A stretch of DNA of 64,000 nt from Gramella sp. MT6 (GTDB taxonomy: Bacteria > Bacteroidota > Bacteroidia > Flavobacteriales > Flavobacteriaceae): positions 2,451,001 through 2,515,000 of the forward strand of contig NZ_CP048410.1 in the NCBI RefSeq assembly GCF_019357415.1, in the 5' to 3' direction. Each line of letters opens with the position of its first letter. Within the stretch, counting starts at the first letter, position 1. Shown here one piece after another: positions 9,716 through 18,941 of the stretch. The notes below the pieces were generated by a model. It ran no database searches. It was not told where the DNA came from and was given only the letters and a program-made list of their open reading frames with translations. A program made the position numbers and the translations under genes.

Positions 9716-10510
9716 ATGGATAAGAATTTAGATATAGCAATCAGGGCAGCAATTGAAGCTGGAAATGTAATCATGGAGATTTATAATAGCGAGGATTTTC
9801 AAATCCGGAATAAAGAGGACGATTCTCCACTTACAAAAGCCGATCTTAAAGCTAATGCCGTAATTAACTCCTTTTTAAAGCCAACTAAAATTCCAATCAT
9901 TAGTGAGGAAAACAAGCAACTTGAGTACGAGGAACGTAAAGACTGGAAAGACTGTTGGATTGTAGACCCACTTGATGGAACCAAGGAATTTATTAAACGT
10001 AATGGAGAATTCACTGTCAATATTGCTTACATAAGGGATAATTTACCTGTATTCGGGGTAATTTACGTGCCTGCTAAAAAAACAGTTTATTTTTCAGCAG
10101 GTAGTTCCTCCTGGAAACAGATTTTAAATGATACAGATCCGGCTAAATTTAACCAGGTAGAGTCCATAATGATTTCTCCTGAAAAAAGTGAAGGGGAAAT
10201 TCGGGTTGTGGGAAGCAGATCTCATATGAATCAGGATACTAAAGACTTTATTGCTAACTTACAGGAAAAATCGACCGACAAAATTAAAGTGGTTTCAAAG
10301 GGAAGTTCTTTAAAATTTTGTTTGGTCGCCGAGGGAAACGCTGATGTTTATCCTCGCTTTGCACCAACAATGGAGTGGGATACAGCCGCTGGACAGGCAA
10401 TTTGTAAAGCAGTAGGACTTAAGGTTATTGATAAAGAGACTGGGCAGGAAATGAAATATAACCGGGAAAACCTGTTAAATAACCATTTTTCTGTATCCGC
10501 AATTGAGTAA
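9716..10510 (+). CDS. cysQ: 3'(2'),5'-bisphosphate nucleotidase CysQ
   Basis: 264-residue Li+-sensitive inositol-monophosphatase-fold phosphatase that hydrolyses PAP to AMP and can act on PAPS. Metal ligands are visible: E64-E65, D84-P-L-D87-G-T and a late EWDTAAG motif. PAP is the inhibitory by-product of sulfotransferases, so its place beside cysC, cysD and cysN, in a locus with two sulfotransferases, indicates PAP clearance during sulfation. The downstream DUF2061 gene overlaps its end by 8 bp. Confidence 0.92.
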   Translation: MDKNLDIAIRAAIEAGNVIMEIYNSEDFQIRNKEDDSPLTKADLKANAVINSFLKPTKIPIISEENKQLEYEERKDWKDCWIVDPLDGTKEFIKRNGEFTVNIAYIRDNLPVFGVIYVPAKKTVYFSAGSSSWKQILNDTDPAKFNQVESIMISPEKSEGEIRVVGSRSHMNQDTKDFIANLQEKSTDKIKVVSKGSSLKFCLVAEGNADVYPRFAPTMEWDTAAGQAICKAVGLKVIDKETGQEMKYNRENLLNNHFSVSAIE

Positions 10511-10964
10511 GACGTATAAAAGACATATCGCCAAAACCATAACCTGGAGGGTTGTTGGTACTATAGATACTATAGTCCTTTCCTGGATTGTTACAGGTAA
10601 CCCCTATACAGGTTTAAAGATTGGTTTTTCGGAAGTGATTACTAAGATGTTCTTGTATTACCTTCATGAAAGGATTTGGTTTAATATCAAGGCCGGAGTT
10701 ACTAGAAATGGCGATAGCCGAAAGCGGCATATTGCCAAAACAATAACTTGGCGTTGCATTGGAACTATAGATACGATGTTGCTTGCCTGGTGGATATCTG
10801 GTGATCCACTTACCGGATTGAAAATTGGAGGAATTGAATTGGTGACTAAAATGATACTTTACTACTTGCATGAAAGGGCATGGTATAAATACGATTACGG
10901 CCTTCAACAAAGGAGAAGCAGAGAATTAAAGAAAGAGAATGAATTAAGTTATACCGATGAATAA
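10503..10964 (+). CDS. Tandem DUF2061 membrane protein
   Basis: 153 residues made of two copies of a DUF2061 unit at about 6-60 and 74-128. Each starts KRHIAKTITWR and ends YYLHER.W, with two hydrophobic stretches per copy. The start is TTG at 10503, overlapping the cysQ stop. DUF2061 proteins are often found inside sulfate-activation operons of Bacteroidota, but their role is not established; a membrane function linked to sulfate or PAPS metabolism is a guess. The cysC gene overlaps its 3' end by 8 bp. Confidence 0.8.
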   Translation: MSKTYKRHIAKTITWRVVGTIDTIVLSWIVTGNPYTGLKIGFSEVITKMFLYYLHERIWFNIKAGVTRNGDSRKRHIAKTITWRCIGTIDTMLLAWWISGDPLTGLKIGGIELVTKMILYYLHERAWYKYDYGLQQRRSRELKKENELSYTDE

Positions 10965-11559
10965 TATTGTTCCACATACCTTTCAGGTAGAGCGAAAAGA
11001 CCGCAATAAACTTAAAGGTCATAAATCGTTTGTCGTTTGGTTTACAGGTTTATCAGGATCAGGTAAATCAACACTTGCTAATATGGTTGAGAAACGATTG
11101 TATGATAATGGGGTCCATACATTTACTCTTGACGGTGACAATGTTCGCGGTGGTCTAAATAATAATCTTGGGTTTAGCCGTGAAGATCGTAGTGAGAACC
11201 TTCGCAGGATAGCCGAAGTAGCTAAATTATTTATTGATTCAGGAAGTCTTGTTATAGGATCTTTTATATCACCTCTAAAGTCTGATCGGGATTCTGTAAA
11301 AAAGATAATTGGCGAAAATGATTTTGTTGAAATTTATGTGAATACGCCAATTGAAATATGCGAATCCAGGGATGTTAAGGGGCTGTATAAGAAGGCTAGA
11401 GCAGGGGAGATTAAAAATTTTACCGGTATTGATGCTCCTTATGAAGAACCTGAATTTCCAGATATAGAAGTAAAAACGAACCTTGAGGAAGCTGATGCTT
11501 CCGTAAAAAGGATATTCGATTATTTAAAGAATAAATTAGAAATAAAAAGTAATGAGTAA
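10957..11559 (+). CDS. cysC: Adenylyl-sulfate kinase CysC
   Basis: 200-residue APS kinase that phosphorylates APS to PAPS. The P-loop GLSGSGKS is at residues 31-38. The APS-binding DGDNVRGGLN and the lid region near RDVKGLYKKARAG are present. It is a stand-alone enzyme, not fused to CysN. PAPS is the donor for sulfotransferases. No PAPS reductase or sulfite reductase gene is in the window, which favours sulfation over assimilation as the job of this copy. Confidence 0.95.
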   Translation: MNNIVPHTFQVERKDRNKLKGHKSFVVWFTGLSGSGKSTLANMVEKRLYDNGVHTFTLDGDNVRGGLNNNLGFSREDRSENLRRIAEVAKLFIDSGSLVIGSFISPLKSDRDSVKKIIGENDFVEIYVNTPIEICESRDVKGLYKKARAGEIKNFTGIDAPYEEPEFPDIEVKTNLEEADASVKRIFDYLKNKLEIKSNE

Positions 11560-12457
11560 ATATTATCTGAATTATCTTGATGAGCTGGAGTCGGAAGCGA
11601 TTTTTATTTTACGTGAAGTTTGGGCTCAGTTTGAGAACCCAGTCATCCTGTTTTCAGGAGGGAAGGATTCTATTTTAGTAACTCATCTAGCAAAAAAAGC
11701 TTTTTACCCAAGTAAAATTCCATTTCCTTTAATGCATGTAGATACGGGACATAATTTTCCTGAAACTATCGAATTCCGGGATGACTTGATTGAGAGTCTT
11801 GGAGCAAAATTAATCGTAGGTTCTGTTCAAGAGTCTATCGATAATGGTAGAGTTGCTGAAGAAAAAGGAAAAAATGCTACAAGAAATGCCCTTCAAATTA
11901 CCACACTCCTTGATGCTATTGAAGCTAATAAGGTAGACTGTGCAATTGGTGGTGGAAGAAGAGATGAAGAAAAAGCACGGGCTAAAGAAAGATTTTTTTC
12001 TCACCGAAACGATTTTGGAGAGTGGGATCCTAAAAATCAGCGTCCAGAATTATGGAACCTGTTGAATGGTAAACATTATGAAGGTGAGCACTTTAGGGCT
12101 TTTCCAATTAGTAATTGGACTGAAATGGATGTTTGGAATTATATTAAAAGAGAAAATATCAGTATTCCATCTCTTTACTTTGCTCATGAAAGAGAGGTAG
12201 TTTTTAGGAACAATTCATGGATACCTGTTTCTGAATATTTAAAACTCGAAAAAGGTGAAAAAATTGAAAAGAAGAAAATTAGATTTAGGACTCTTGGAGA
12301 TATAACTATTACCGGAGGAATTGAATCTGATGCCGACACGCTTGATAAAATTGCTGATGAAGTTTCCACTATGAGAAAGACAGAGCGAGGAGATCGTAGT
12401 GATGATAAACGTTCAGAAACAGCGATGGAAGACCGTAAAAAACAGGGATATTTTTAG
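11552..12457 (+). CDS. cysD: Sulfate adenylyltransferase small subunit CysD
   Basis: 301-residue PP-loop ATP sulfurylase subunit. SGGKDS at residues 35-40 binds ATP pyrophosphate, and GGGRRDEEKAR and a C-terminal RSETAMEDRKKQGYF block are canonical. It makes APS from sulfate and ATP, driven by the GTPase CysN encoded next. The start overlaps cysC by 8 bp. Confidence 0.96.
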   Translation: MSKYYLNYLDELESEAIFILREVWAQFENPVILFSGGKDSILVTHLAKKAFYPSKIPFPLMHVDTGHNFPETIEFRDDLIESLGAKLIVGSVQESIDNGRVAEEKGKNATRNALQITTLLDAIEANKVDCAIGGGRRDEEKARAKERFFSHRNDFGEWDPKNQRPELWNLLNGKHYEGEHFRAFPISNWTEMDVWNYIKRENISIPSLYFAHEREVVFRNNSWIPVSEYLKLEKGEKIEKKKIRFRTLGDITITGGIESDADTLDKIADEVSTMRKTERGDRSDDKRSETAMEDRKKQGYF

Positions 12458-12500
12458 GAGAAATAAACTTGATTTAAGAATAAAAACTTTAGCAAAGATA

Positions 12501-13757
12501 ATGGAGATTAATAATAATCAATTACTAAGATTTACAACGGCAGGAAGTGTTGACGATGGAAAAAGTACACTAATTGGTCGTTTACTGTTTGATTCTAAAT
12601 CAATTTTTGAAGATCAGTTGGAATCGGTGACCAATACCAGTGCAAAAAAAGGTCATGACGGAGTAGATTTAGCGCTTTTCACTGATGGTTTAAAAGATGA
12701 AAGAGAACAGGGAATCACTATAGATGTAGCATACAGGTATTTCACAACTCCAAAGAGAAAATTTATTATTGCTGATACTCCTGGACATATTCAATATACT
12801 CGTAATATGGTGACTGGAGCATCGACAGCCAACGCGGCCCTAATATTGATCGATGCACGACATGGAGTTATTGAGCAGACTAAGCGACATTCATTCATAG
12901 CTTCTTTATTAAATATTCCTCATCTAATAGTATGTATTAATAAGATGGATTTGGTAGACTTCTCAGAAGAAAGGTATAATGAAATTATCGGACAATTTGA
13001 GGAATTTTCTTCTAAACTGTTGGTTAAGGATGTCCGTTTCGTACCAATGAGTGCGCTCCTTGGTGATAATGTTGTAAACCGCTCACAGAACATGGGCTGG
13101 TACGGCGGTGGAACGCTTCTTAGTATCTTGGAAACTTTACATATTAGTAGTGATATTAATAAAATTGATGCTAGATTTCCTGTACAAACGGTCCTACGAC
13201 CACAGAGTAATGATCATAGAGATTATAGAGGATATGCGGGAAGAGTTGCTAGTGGGATATATAGAAAGGGAGATGAAATTGCTGTTTTACCTTCAGGATT
13301 CACCTCTAGAATAAAATCTATCAACGCAGGTGAAAATGAAATTGATGAGGCTTTTGCTCCTATGTCTATTGCAATAACCCTTGAAGACGATATTGATGTT
13401 AGTAGAGGTGATATGATTGTCAAAAGGAACAATCAGCCAGAAGGGGAACAGGAGTTTGATGTTATGTTATGTTGGTTAAATAACGATGCTGCAAAGCCAA
13501 GAGCTAAATATACGGTGATGCATGCTTCTAATGAACAAAGAGCCATGATCAAAGACATAATTTATAAGATAGATATAAATACTTATAACAGGAATACAGA
13601 AGATAAAGCTCTTTCTATGAACGATATTGCTCGGGTTAGGATTAGAACTACACATAGATTGATGCTAGACTCATATAGAGACAACCGCAATACAGGTAGC
13701 ATTATATTAATAGATGAGAATACCAATGAAACCGTCGCTGCGGGAATGATAATTTAA
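12501..13757 (+). CDS. cysN: Sulfate adenylyltransferase large subunit CysN (GTPase)
   Basis: 418 residues from ATG 12501. A longer reading from 12399 would overlap cysD and lacks family similarity before this Met. G-domain motifs are GSVDDGKST at 15-23, the DTPGH box and NKMD. Elongation-factor-like beta-barrel domains follow. It couples GTP hydrolysis to APS formation by CysD. There is no C-terminal APS kinase fusion, in line with the separate cysC. It is followed 4 bp later by rfbB, so sulfate activation and nucleotide-sugar genes share one operon. Confidence 0.95.
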   Translation: MEINNNQLLRFTTAGSVDDGKSTLIGRLLFDSKSIFEDQLESVTNTSAKKGHDGVDLALFTDGLKDEREQGITIDVAYRYFTTPKRKFIIADTPGHIQYTRNMVTGASTANAALILIDARHGVIEQTKRHSFIASLLNIPHLIVCINKMDLVDFSEERYNEIIGQFEEFSSKLLVKDVRFVPMSALLGDNVVNRSQNMGWYGGGTLLSILETLHISSDINKIDARFPVQTVLRPQSNDHRDYRGYAGRVASGIYRKGDEIAVLPSGFTSRIKSINAGENEIDEAFAPMSIAITLEDDIDVSRGDMIVKRNNQPEGEQEFDVMLCWLNNDAAKPRAKYTVMHASNEQRAMIKDIIYKIDINTYNRNTEDKALSMNDIARVRIRTTHRLMLDSYRDNRNTGSIILIDENTNETVAAGMII

Positions 13758-13761
13758 AAGT

Positions 13762-14823
13762 ATGACGAGAAATTTCAAAAGGATTTTAGTTACAGGGGGG
13801 GCTGGATTTATAGGTTCACATGTTGTGAGATTATTAGTGAAAAATTATCCAGATTATAACATTTATAATTTGGATAACCTTACTTACGCCGGGAATCTGG
13901 AAAATCTGAAAGATATAGAGAATGAGATCAATTATAATTTTTTAAAGGCGGATATAACAAATGCCGAATTAATTGATGGCCTTTTCGATGATTATCAATT
14001 TGATGCAATAATTCATTTGGCTGCTGAATCTCATGTAGATCGTTCAATATCGGATCCTTTATCTTTTGTAAAGACAAATGTTATCGGAACTATGAACTTA
14101 TTGAATTCGGCTAAAAGAATTTGGCAGGACGACTATTCAGATAAATTATTCTATCATATTAGCACGGATGAGGTTTATGGAACATTAGGTGAAAAAGGCT
14201 TGTTTACTGAAAATACTGCTTATGATCCAAATTCTCCATACTCAGCCTCCAAAGCTAGTAGTGACCATTTTGTAAGAGCCTATGGAGAAACTTATGGATT
14301 ACCTTATATTATTTCTAATTGCTCAAATAATTATGGTCCAAATCAGTTTCCTGAAAAACTAATCCCATTGTTTATCCACAATATTGTTGAGAAAAAGGAT
14401 CTTCCTGTGTATGGAGATGGAAAGTATACAAGGGACTGGCTTTATGTAATTGACCATGCCCGTTCTATTGATTTAATACTTCATGAAGGTTCTAAAAAGG
14501 AAACTTACAACATAGGAGGCTTTAATGAATGGCAGAATATTGACCTCATAGAATTACTTTGTAAATTAATGGATGAAAAGTTGAACAGGGAGATCGGGAG
14601 TTCTGCTAAGTTAATTAATTATGTAAAAGACCGGCCTGGACACGATAAGCGATATGCTATTGATGCTTCTAAACTAAGCAGAACTTTAGGTTGGAAACCT
14701 TCGGTTACGTTTGAAGAGGGGTTGTCTAAAACTATCGATTGGTATCTACATAATAAAAAATGGCTTGATCACGTAGTATCGGGTGATTATAAGGAATATT
14801 ATAAAAAACAATATTTAGAATGA
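13762..14823 (+). CDS. rfbB: dTDP-glucose 4,6-dehydratase RfbB
   Basis: 353-residue extended SDR. The Rossmann motif [11 protein letters not shown] is near the N-terminus, STDEVYG is the catalytic Thr/Asp/Glu strand, and YSASK starts at Y160. It converts dTDP-glucose to dTDP-4-keto-6-deoxyglucose. It overlaps rfbA by 4 bp. No rfbC or rfbD follows, so the product is probably not turned into dTDP-rhamnose here; the aminotransferase at 17838 is the likely next enzyme. Confidence 0.95.
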   Translation: MTRNFKRILVTGGAGFIGSHVVRLLVKNYPDYNIYNLDNLTYAGNLENLKDIENEINYNFLKADITNAELIDGLFDDYQFDAIIHLAAESHVDRSISDPLSFVKTNVIGTMNLLNSAKRIWQDDYSDKLFYHISTDEVYGTLGEKGLFTENTAYDPNSPYSASKASSDHFVRAYGETYGLPYIISNCSNNYGPNQFPEKLIPLFIHNIVEKKDLPVYGDGKYTRDWLYVIDHARSIDLILHEGSKKETYNIGGFNEWQNIDLIELLCKLMDEKLNREIGSSAKLINYVKDRPGHDKRYAIDASKLSRTLGWKPSVTFEEGLSKTIDWYLHNKKWLDHVVSGDYKEYYKKQYLE

Positions 14824-15695
14824 AAGGAATTATTTTAGCAGGAGGTACTGGATCTCGTTTATTTCCAATAACAATAGCCGTAAGTAAGCAATTATTACCG
14901 GTTTATGACAAGCCTATGATTTATTATCCTTTATCCGTTTTAATGCTAGCAGGGATTAAGGATATACTTTTTATTACTACCCCCCATGACCAGGAATCAT
15001 TTAAAAAACTTTTAGGTGACGGATCTCATATTGGATGTAATTTTGAGTATGAGATTCAGGATGAACCAAATGGATTAGCTGAAGCATTTATAATCGGGGA
15101 GAAATTTATCGGTAAAGATAAGGTAGCGTTGGTTTTGGGAGATAATATATTTTATGGAAATGAATTTGGAAAACTTCTGAGAAGTAAAACAGATGTCAAG
15201 GGCGCTTCGATTTTTGCATATCCAGTGAAGGATCCTCAACGCTATGGAGTAGTTGAATTTGATAAGAATAAGAAAGCCATAAGTATTGAAGAAAAACCTG
15301 ATAGACCTAAATCTCAATATGCGGTTCCGGGATTATATTTCTATGATAACAAGGTAATCGAATATGCTAAGAAAGTAAGGCCATCTGCCAGAGGTGAAAA
15401 AGAAATTTCTTCATTAAATAAAATCTATCTGGAAAAGGGAGAATTAGAAGTTGGTGTTATGACGAGGGGAATGACTTGGTTTGATACTGGCACGGTAGAA
15501 TCTTTAGATGATGCAAGTGAATTTATTAGGGTTTTACAGAATAGGCAGAGTACGATGATAGGGAATATTGAAGAGGTAGCATTTCAAAGAAATATGATAG
15601 AACTAGAAGATCTGAAAAAGTCTTCGGAAAGATATGGGAAATCTAAATACGGGCAGTACTTAAAGGAAATTGCTTCAATGGGATTAAGTAAATAA
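14820..15695 (+). CDS. rfbA: Glucose-1-phosphate thymidylyltransferase RfbA
   Basis: 291 residues, the standard RfbA length. The start MKGIILAGGTGSRLFP is the nucleotidyltransferase signature, and the EEKP and TRGMTWFDTGT motifs are in place. It forms dTDP-glucose from dTTP and glucose-1-phosphate and feeds RfbB. The gene order is B then A, with a 4-bp overlap. Confidence 0.96.
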   Translation: MKGIILAGGTGSRLFPITIAVSKQLLPVYDKPMIYYPLSVLMLAGIKDILFITTPHDQESFKKLLGDGSHIGCNFEYEIQDEPNGLAEAFIIGEKFIGKDKVALVLGDNIFYGNEFGKLLRSKTDVKGASIFAYPVKDPQRYGVVEFDKNKKAISIEEKPDRPKSQYAVPGLYFYDNKVIEYAKKVRPSARGEKEISSLNKIYLEKGELEVGVMTRGMTWFDTGTVESLDDASEFIRVLQNRQSTMIGNIEEVAFQRNMIELEDLKKSSERYGKSKYGQYLKEIASMGLSK

Positions 15696-15699
15696 ATGT

Positions 15700-17157
15700 A
15701 TGTTGAAAAATTTCATTCGAAATTTACAAAGCTCCCAAAATTTAACATCTTTATTTTGGGCGTTTACCAACACCTTTAGTATACAGCTCTTAAGTTTCAT
15801 TATTACAATTGTTTTAGCGAGGGTTCTTTCTCCAGAAGATTTCGGAGTTATTGCTATGATTGCAGTTTTTATAGCTGTAGGAAGGGAGTTAAAAGACTCT
15901 GGAATGACCTCATCCTTAATTAGGTCGAAGGATCATAATCAAATTGATTTAAATGTAGTTTACTTTTCCAATTTAGCTCTCTCTATTTTTATCTACATTA
16001 TCATTTATTTTTCCGCACCCCTAGTTGCTCGATTTTATGAAAAAGATATTTTAATATCCGTTTTAAGATTATTTGCCTTAGTAATTCCTATCGGGACTAT
16101 CGGTAGTATACAAAGTACTCTGCTTACTAAGGAAATGAAATTCAAAACTAAATTGAGAATTACTGTTCCATCGTTAATTATTGGAGGGGTTGTGGCTATT
16201 ATTCTTGCCTTAAATGATTTTGGAGTCTGGAGTTTAGTTTGGATGAATATTTTACAAACCTCTATTAATTCTCTCCAACTTTGGTTTTACAGAAGATGGA
16301 TGCCGACATTCGATTGGGACTGGAGAATTTTGAAACATCACTTTAATTTTGGAGTAAATTTGACTTTTTCAAATTTATTGAACGTGGTTTACAAGAATAT
16401 ATATTCAATTATAATAGGTAAATTTTTTTCAGCATCAATATTAGGCTTCTATGACAGAGCAAACTCTTTAAAACAATTACCAGTAAATAATGTTACATCA
16501 GCTCTTACAAAGGTCACATATCCTGTCTTTGCAAAGATACAAGATGAAAATTCCAAGCTTAAAGGTTATTATAAACTTATTATTCAGGAAATCATATTTA
16601 TTCTAATGCCAATATTGGGAATAGCTGCAATCTTAGCAAAACCTTTATTTTTAATCGTTTTAGGTGAAAAATGGTTGCCTGCTGTTCCTTATTTTCAAAT
16701 TTTAACTTTGGTAGGTTTACTATATCCAATTAATGGCTATAATCTTAATATTTTAAAAGTAAAGGGAAGAACCGATATATATTTCAAGTTGTCTATGGTT
16801 AAAAAAGTAATTGAATTGGGGCTTATTTTTATTGGTATTAATTTTGGGATTTATGGGTTATTGGTTAGCCAAATTGTCATAGCATTTCTTAGTTTATTCA
16901 TTAATTCATATTATTCAGGTAAATTCATAGGTTATACATTATATGAGCAATTTATAGATGTAAAGCCAATAGTATTTTTGAATACGGTATTATTAATTAT
17001 CTTTTTTGCCTTCTATCATTACAAGTTAAATAACCTTAATGATTATTTGTTGCTAGCTTTGTATCCAATAATTTATGTATTCATTTATACATTCTTCGCA
17101 TCCTATTTCAAATTTGAAGCTTTACAATATTTAAAAACAAAATTTTTTAATAATTGA
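15700..17157 (+). CDS. Polysaccharide flippase of the MOP/Wzx-like superfamily
   Basis: 485-residue polytopic protein with 12-14 predicted membrane segments. The N-terminal FSIQLLSFIITIVLARVLSP and following EDFGVIA are typical of the PST/Wzx/RfbX group. It should flip undecaprenyl-diphosphate-linked repeat units to the periplasm. A second export candidate, an ABC-type protein, is encoded at 20557. Confidence 0.9.
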   Translation: MLKNFIRNLQSSQNLTSLFWAFTNTFSIQLLSFIITIVLARVLSPEDFGVIAMIAVFIAVGRELKDSGMTSSLIRSKDHNQIDLNVVYFSNLALSIFIYIIIYFSAPLVARFYEKDILISVLRLFALVIPIGTIGSIQSTLLTKEMKFKTKLRITVPSLIIGGVVAIILALNDFGVWSLVWMNILQTSINSLQLWFYRRWMPTFDWDWRILKHHFNFGVNLTFSNLLNVVYKNIYSIIIGKFFSASILGFYDRANSLKQLPVNNVTSALTKVTYPVFAKIQDENSKLKGYYKLIIQEIIFILMPILGIAAILAKPLFLIVLGEKWLPAVPYFQILTLVGLLYPINGYNLNILKVKGRTDIYFKLSMVKKVIELGLIFIGINFGIYGLLVSQIVIAFLSLFINSYYSGKFIGYTLYEQFIDVKPIVFLNTVLLIIFFAFYHYKLNNLNDYLLLALYPIIYVFIYTFFASYFKFEALQYLKTKFFNN

Positions 17158-17158
17158 T

Positions 17159-17845
17159 ATGAATGAACTTTCTTTTTTTTTTAAAATTTTCAGGCATAGA
17201 TATTTAAATAAATATCTACTAAAAAATCGACAGAAAATTTTTTGTATAGGCAAGAATAAAACCGGTACTACTTCTTTGCGTCAGGCTTTCTTAGAGTTTG
17301 GATTGGTTGTTGGATACCAAAGAGATGCTGAAAAATTATTAAAGTCTTATATAAATAACGATTTTAACGAAATCATAAAGTATTGTAAAACTGCGCAGGC
17401 ATTCCAAGATATTCCTTTTAGTTTGCCAAAAACATATAAAGTTTTAGATAGTGAATTTCCTGATGCTAAATTTATTTTAACAATTAGGGATAATCCTGAT
17501 CAGTGGTACTCTTCTGCAATAAGGTTCTACACTAAAAAATTTGGTAGCGGAAATATTCCAACTAAGACTGATTTACAGAATGCAGAGTATGTTTATAAAG
17601 GCTGGATGTGGGAAGAAAATAGAGAAACTTACGATACTTCAGAAAATGATATTTACAATAAAGAATTGATGGTAAAACAGTATATATCATATAACGCAGA
17701 AGTGATTTCCTATTTCAGCGACCGGCCTGATAAGCTTTTAATTATAAATGTATCGGAGAAAAACTCATACCAGAAATTAGCTAAATTTCTCAATGTTCAA
17801 ACTGACAAGGTGAATTTTCCTTGGAAAAATAAAACGGATGAATAA
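17159..17845 (+). CDS. PAPS-dependent sulfotransferase family protein
   Basis: 228 residues. A 5'-phosphosulfate-binding loop, GKNKTGTTSL, is at 31-40, and a 3'-phosphate-binding segment, FILTIRDNPDQWYSSA, at 105-120; this pair defines cytosolic-type sulfotransferases. The closest general type appears to be the Sulfotransfer_4-like group. It probably transfers sulfate from PAPS to a sugar of the repeat unit on the cytoplasmic side. Ten consecutive T residues lie at codons 5-8 (17173-17182), a possible slippage site. The aminotransferase gene overlaps the 3' end by 8 bp. Confidence 0.85.
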   Translation: MNELSFFFKIFRHRYLNKYLLKNRQKIFCIGKNKTGTTSLRQAFLEFGLVVGYQRDAEKLLKSYINNDFNEIIKYCKTAQAFQDIPFSLPKTYKVLDSEFPDAKFILTIRDNPDQWYSSAIRFYTKKFGSGNIPTKTDLQNAEYVYKGWMWEENRETYDTSENDIYNKELMVKQYISYNAEVISYFSDRPDKLLIINVSEKNSYQKLAKFLNVQTDKVNFPWKNKTDE

Positions 17846-18941
17846 GACAATCCCTGTAACAAAAACATTTTTTCCTCCACAGGATGAATATGTAAATCAA
17901 TTATCAAGAATATGGGAAAATGAATGGTTGACAAACCGAGGTGAGTTAGTACGTGAACTTGAGAGTAAGCTGACTAAATATTTATGTGTTGAAAATATTA
18001 TTTTAACCACCAATGGGACATTACCTCTACAAATAAGTCTAAAGGCTCTTGGCCTTAAGGGTGAGGTTATAACTACGCCTTTTAGTTATGTTGCCACTAC
18101 ATCTTCAATTGTCTGGGAGAACTGCAAACCTATATTTGTAGATATAGATCCTGAATATTTAACGATAGATGAAGAAAAAATCGAAGAAGCAATTACGGAA
18201 AAAACAACCGCCATTCTAGCAACTCATGTTTTTGGCAACGCTTGTAATATTGAAGAAATTGAAAGAATTGCAAATAAATATGACTTAAAGGTAATCTATG
18301 ATGCAGCTCATTGTTTTGGTGTAAATTATAATGGAAAAAGTATTTTTCAATACGGAGATGTTAGTACCTGTAGTTTCCATGCAACAAAAATTTTTCATAC
18401 AGCTGAAGGGGGAGCTATGTTTACAAATGATAGTAAATTAAATCACAAGCTTTTTTATAGTCATAATTTCGGGCATAATGGACCAACAGATTTTTTCGGT
18501 TTAGGTATTAATGCTAAAATGAGTGAGTTGCAAGCAGCTATGGGACTAACCGTTTTGCCATACATGAATGATATAATCCAAGAGCGGAAAGCAATCGTAG
18601 ATTTTTATGATGAAAATTTGAACTTTGGTAAAATAAGAAAGATAAAATTAAGATCAGGGTTGAATTGGAATTATAGTTATTATCCGATAATAGTTGATTC
18701 AGAGGCTAATTTATTACGTCTAATTACTTCAATGAATGAAGTAAATGTTTTTCCAAGGCGTTATTTCTATCCTTCACTAAATAATTTATCTTATATTAAT
18801 TATAATCCTTTAGAAATTTCTGAATCTATAGCCTCTCGCATAATTTGCCTACCATTATATTCAGGTTTAAAAGTTGAATCACTTGAGATAATAAAAAAAA
18901 TTATTAATAATGATAATAATTGGAGCAAAGGGACACGCTAA
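17838..18941 (+). CDS. DegT/DnrJ/EryC1 sugar aminotransferase (VioA-like)
   Basis: 367-residue PLP-dependent aminotransferase. The PLP lysine is K184 in FHATKIFHT, with the conserved EGG after it and the aspartate of the YDAAHCF block near 155. The N-terminal KTIPVTKTFFPP and LTNRGELV resemble VioA-type enzymes that aminate dTDP-4-keto-6-deoxyglucose. RfbA and RfbB upstream supply that substrate, and an acetyltransferase gene overlapping the 3' end by 32 bp would acetylate the product. dTDP-Qui4NAc is thus the favoured product; the stereochemistry at C4 cannot be read from sequence. Confidence 0.85.
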   Translation: MNKTIPVTKTFFPPQDEYVNQLSRIWENEWLTNRGELVRELESKLTKYLCVENIILTTNGTLPLQISLKALGLKGEVITTPFSYVATTSSIVWENCKPIFVDIDPEYLTIDEEKIEEAITEKTTAILATHVFGNACNIEEIERIANKYDLKVIYDAAHCFGVNYNGKSIFQYGDVSTCSFHATKIFHTAEGGAMFTNDSKLNHKLFYSHNFGHNGPTDFFGLGINAKMSELQAAMGLTVLPYMNDIIQERKAIVDFYDENLNFGKIRKIKLRSGLNWNYSYYPIIVDSEANLLRLITSMNEVNVFPRRYFYPSLNNLSYINYNPLEISESIASRIICLPLYSGLKVESLEIIKKIINNDNNWSKGTR

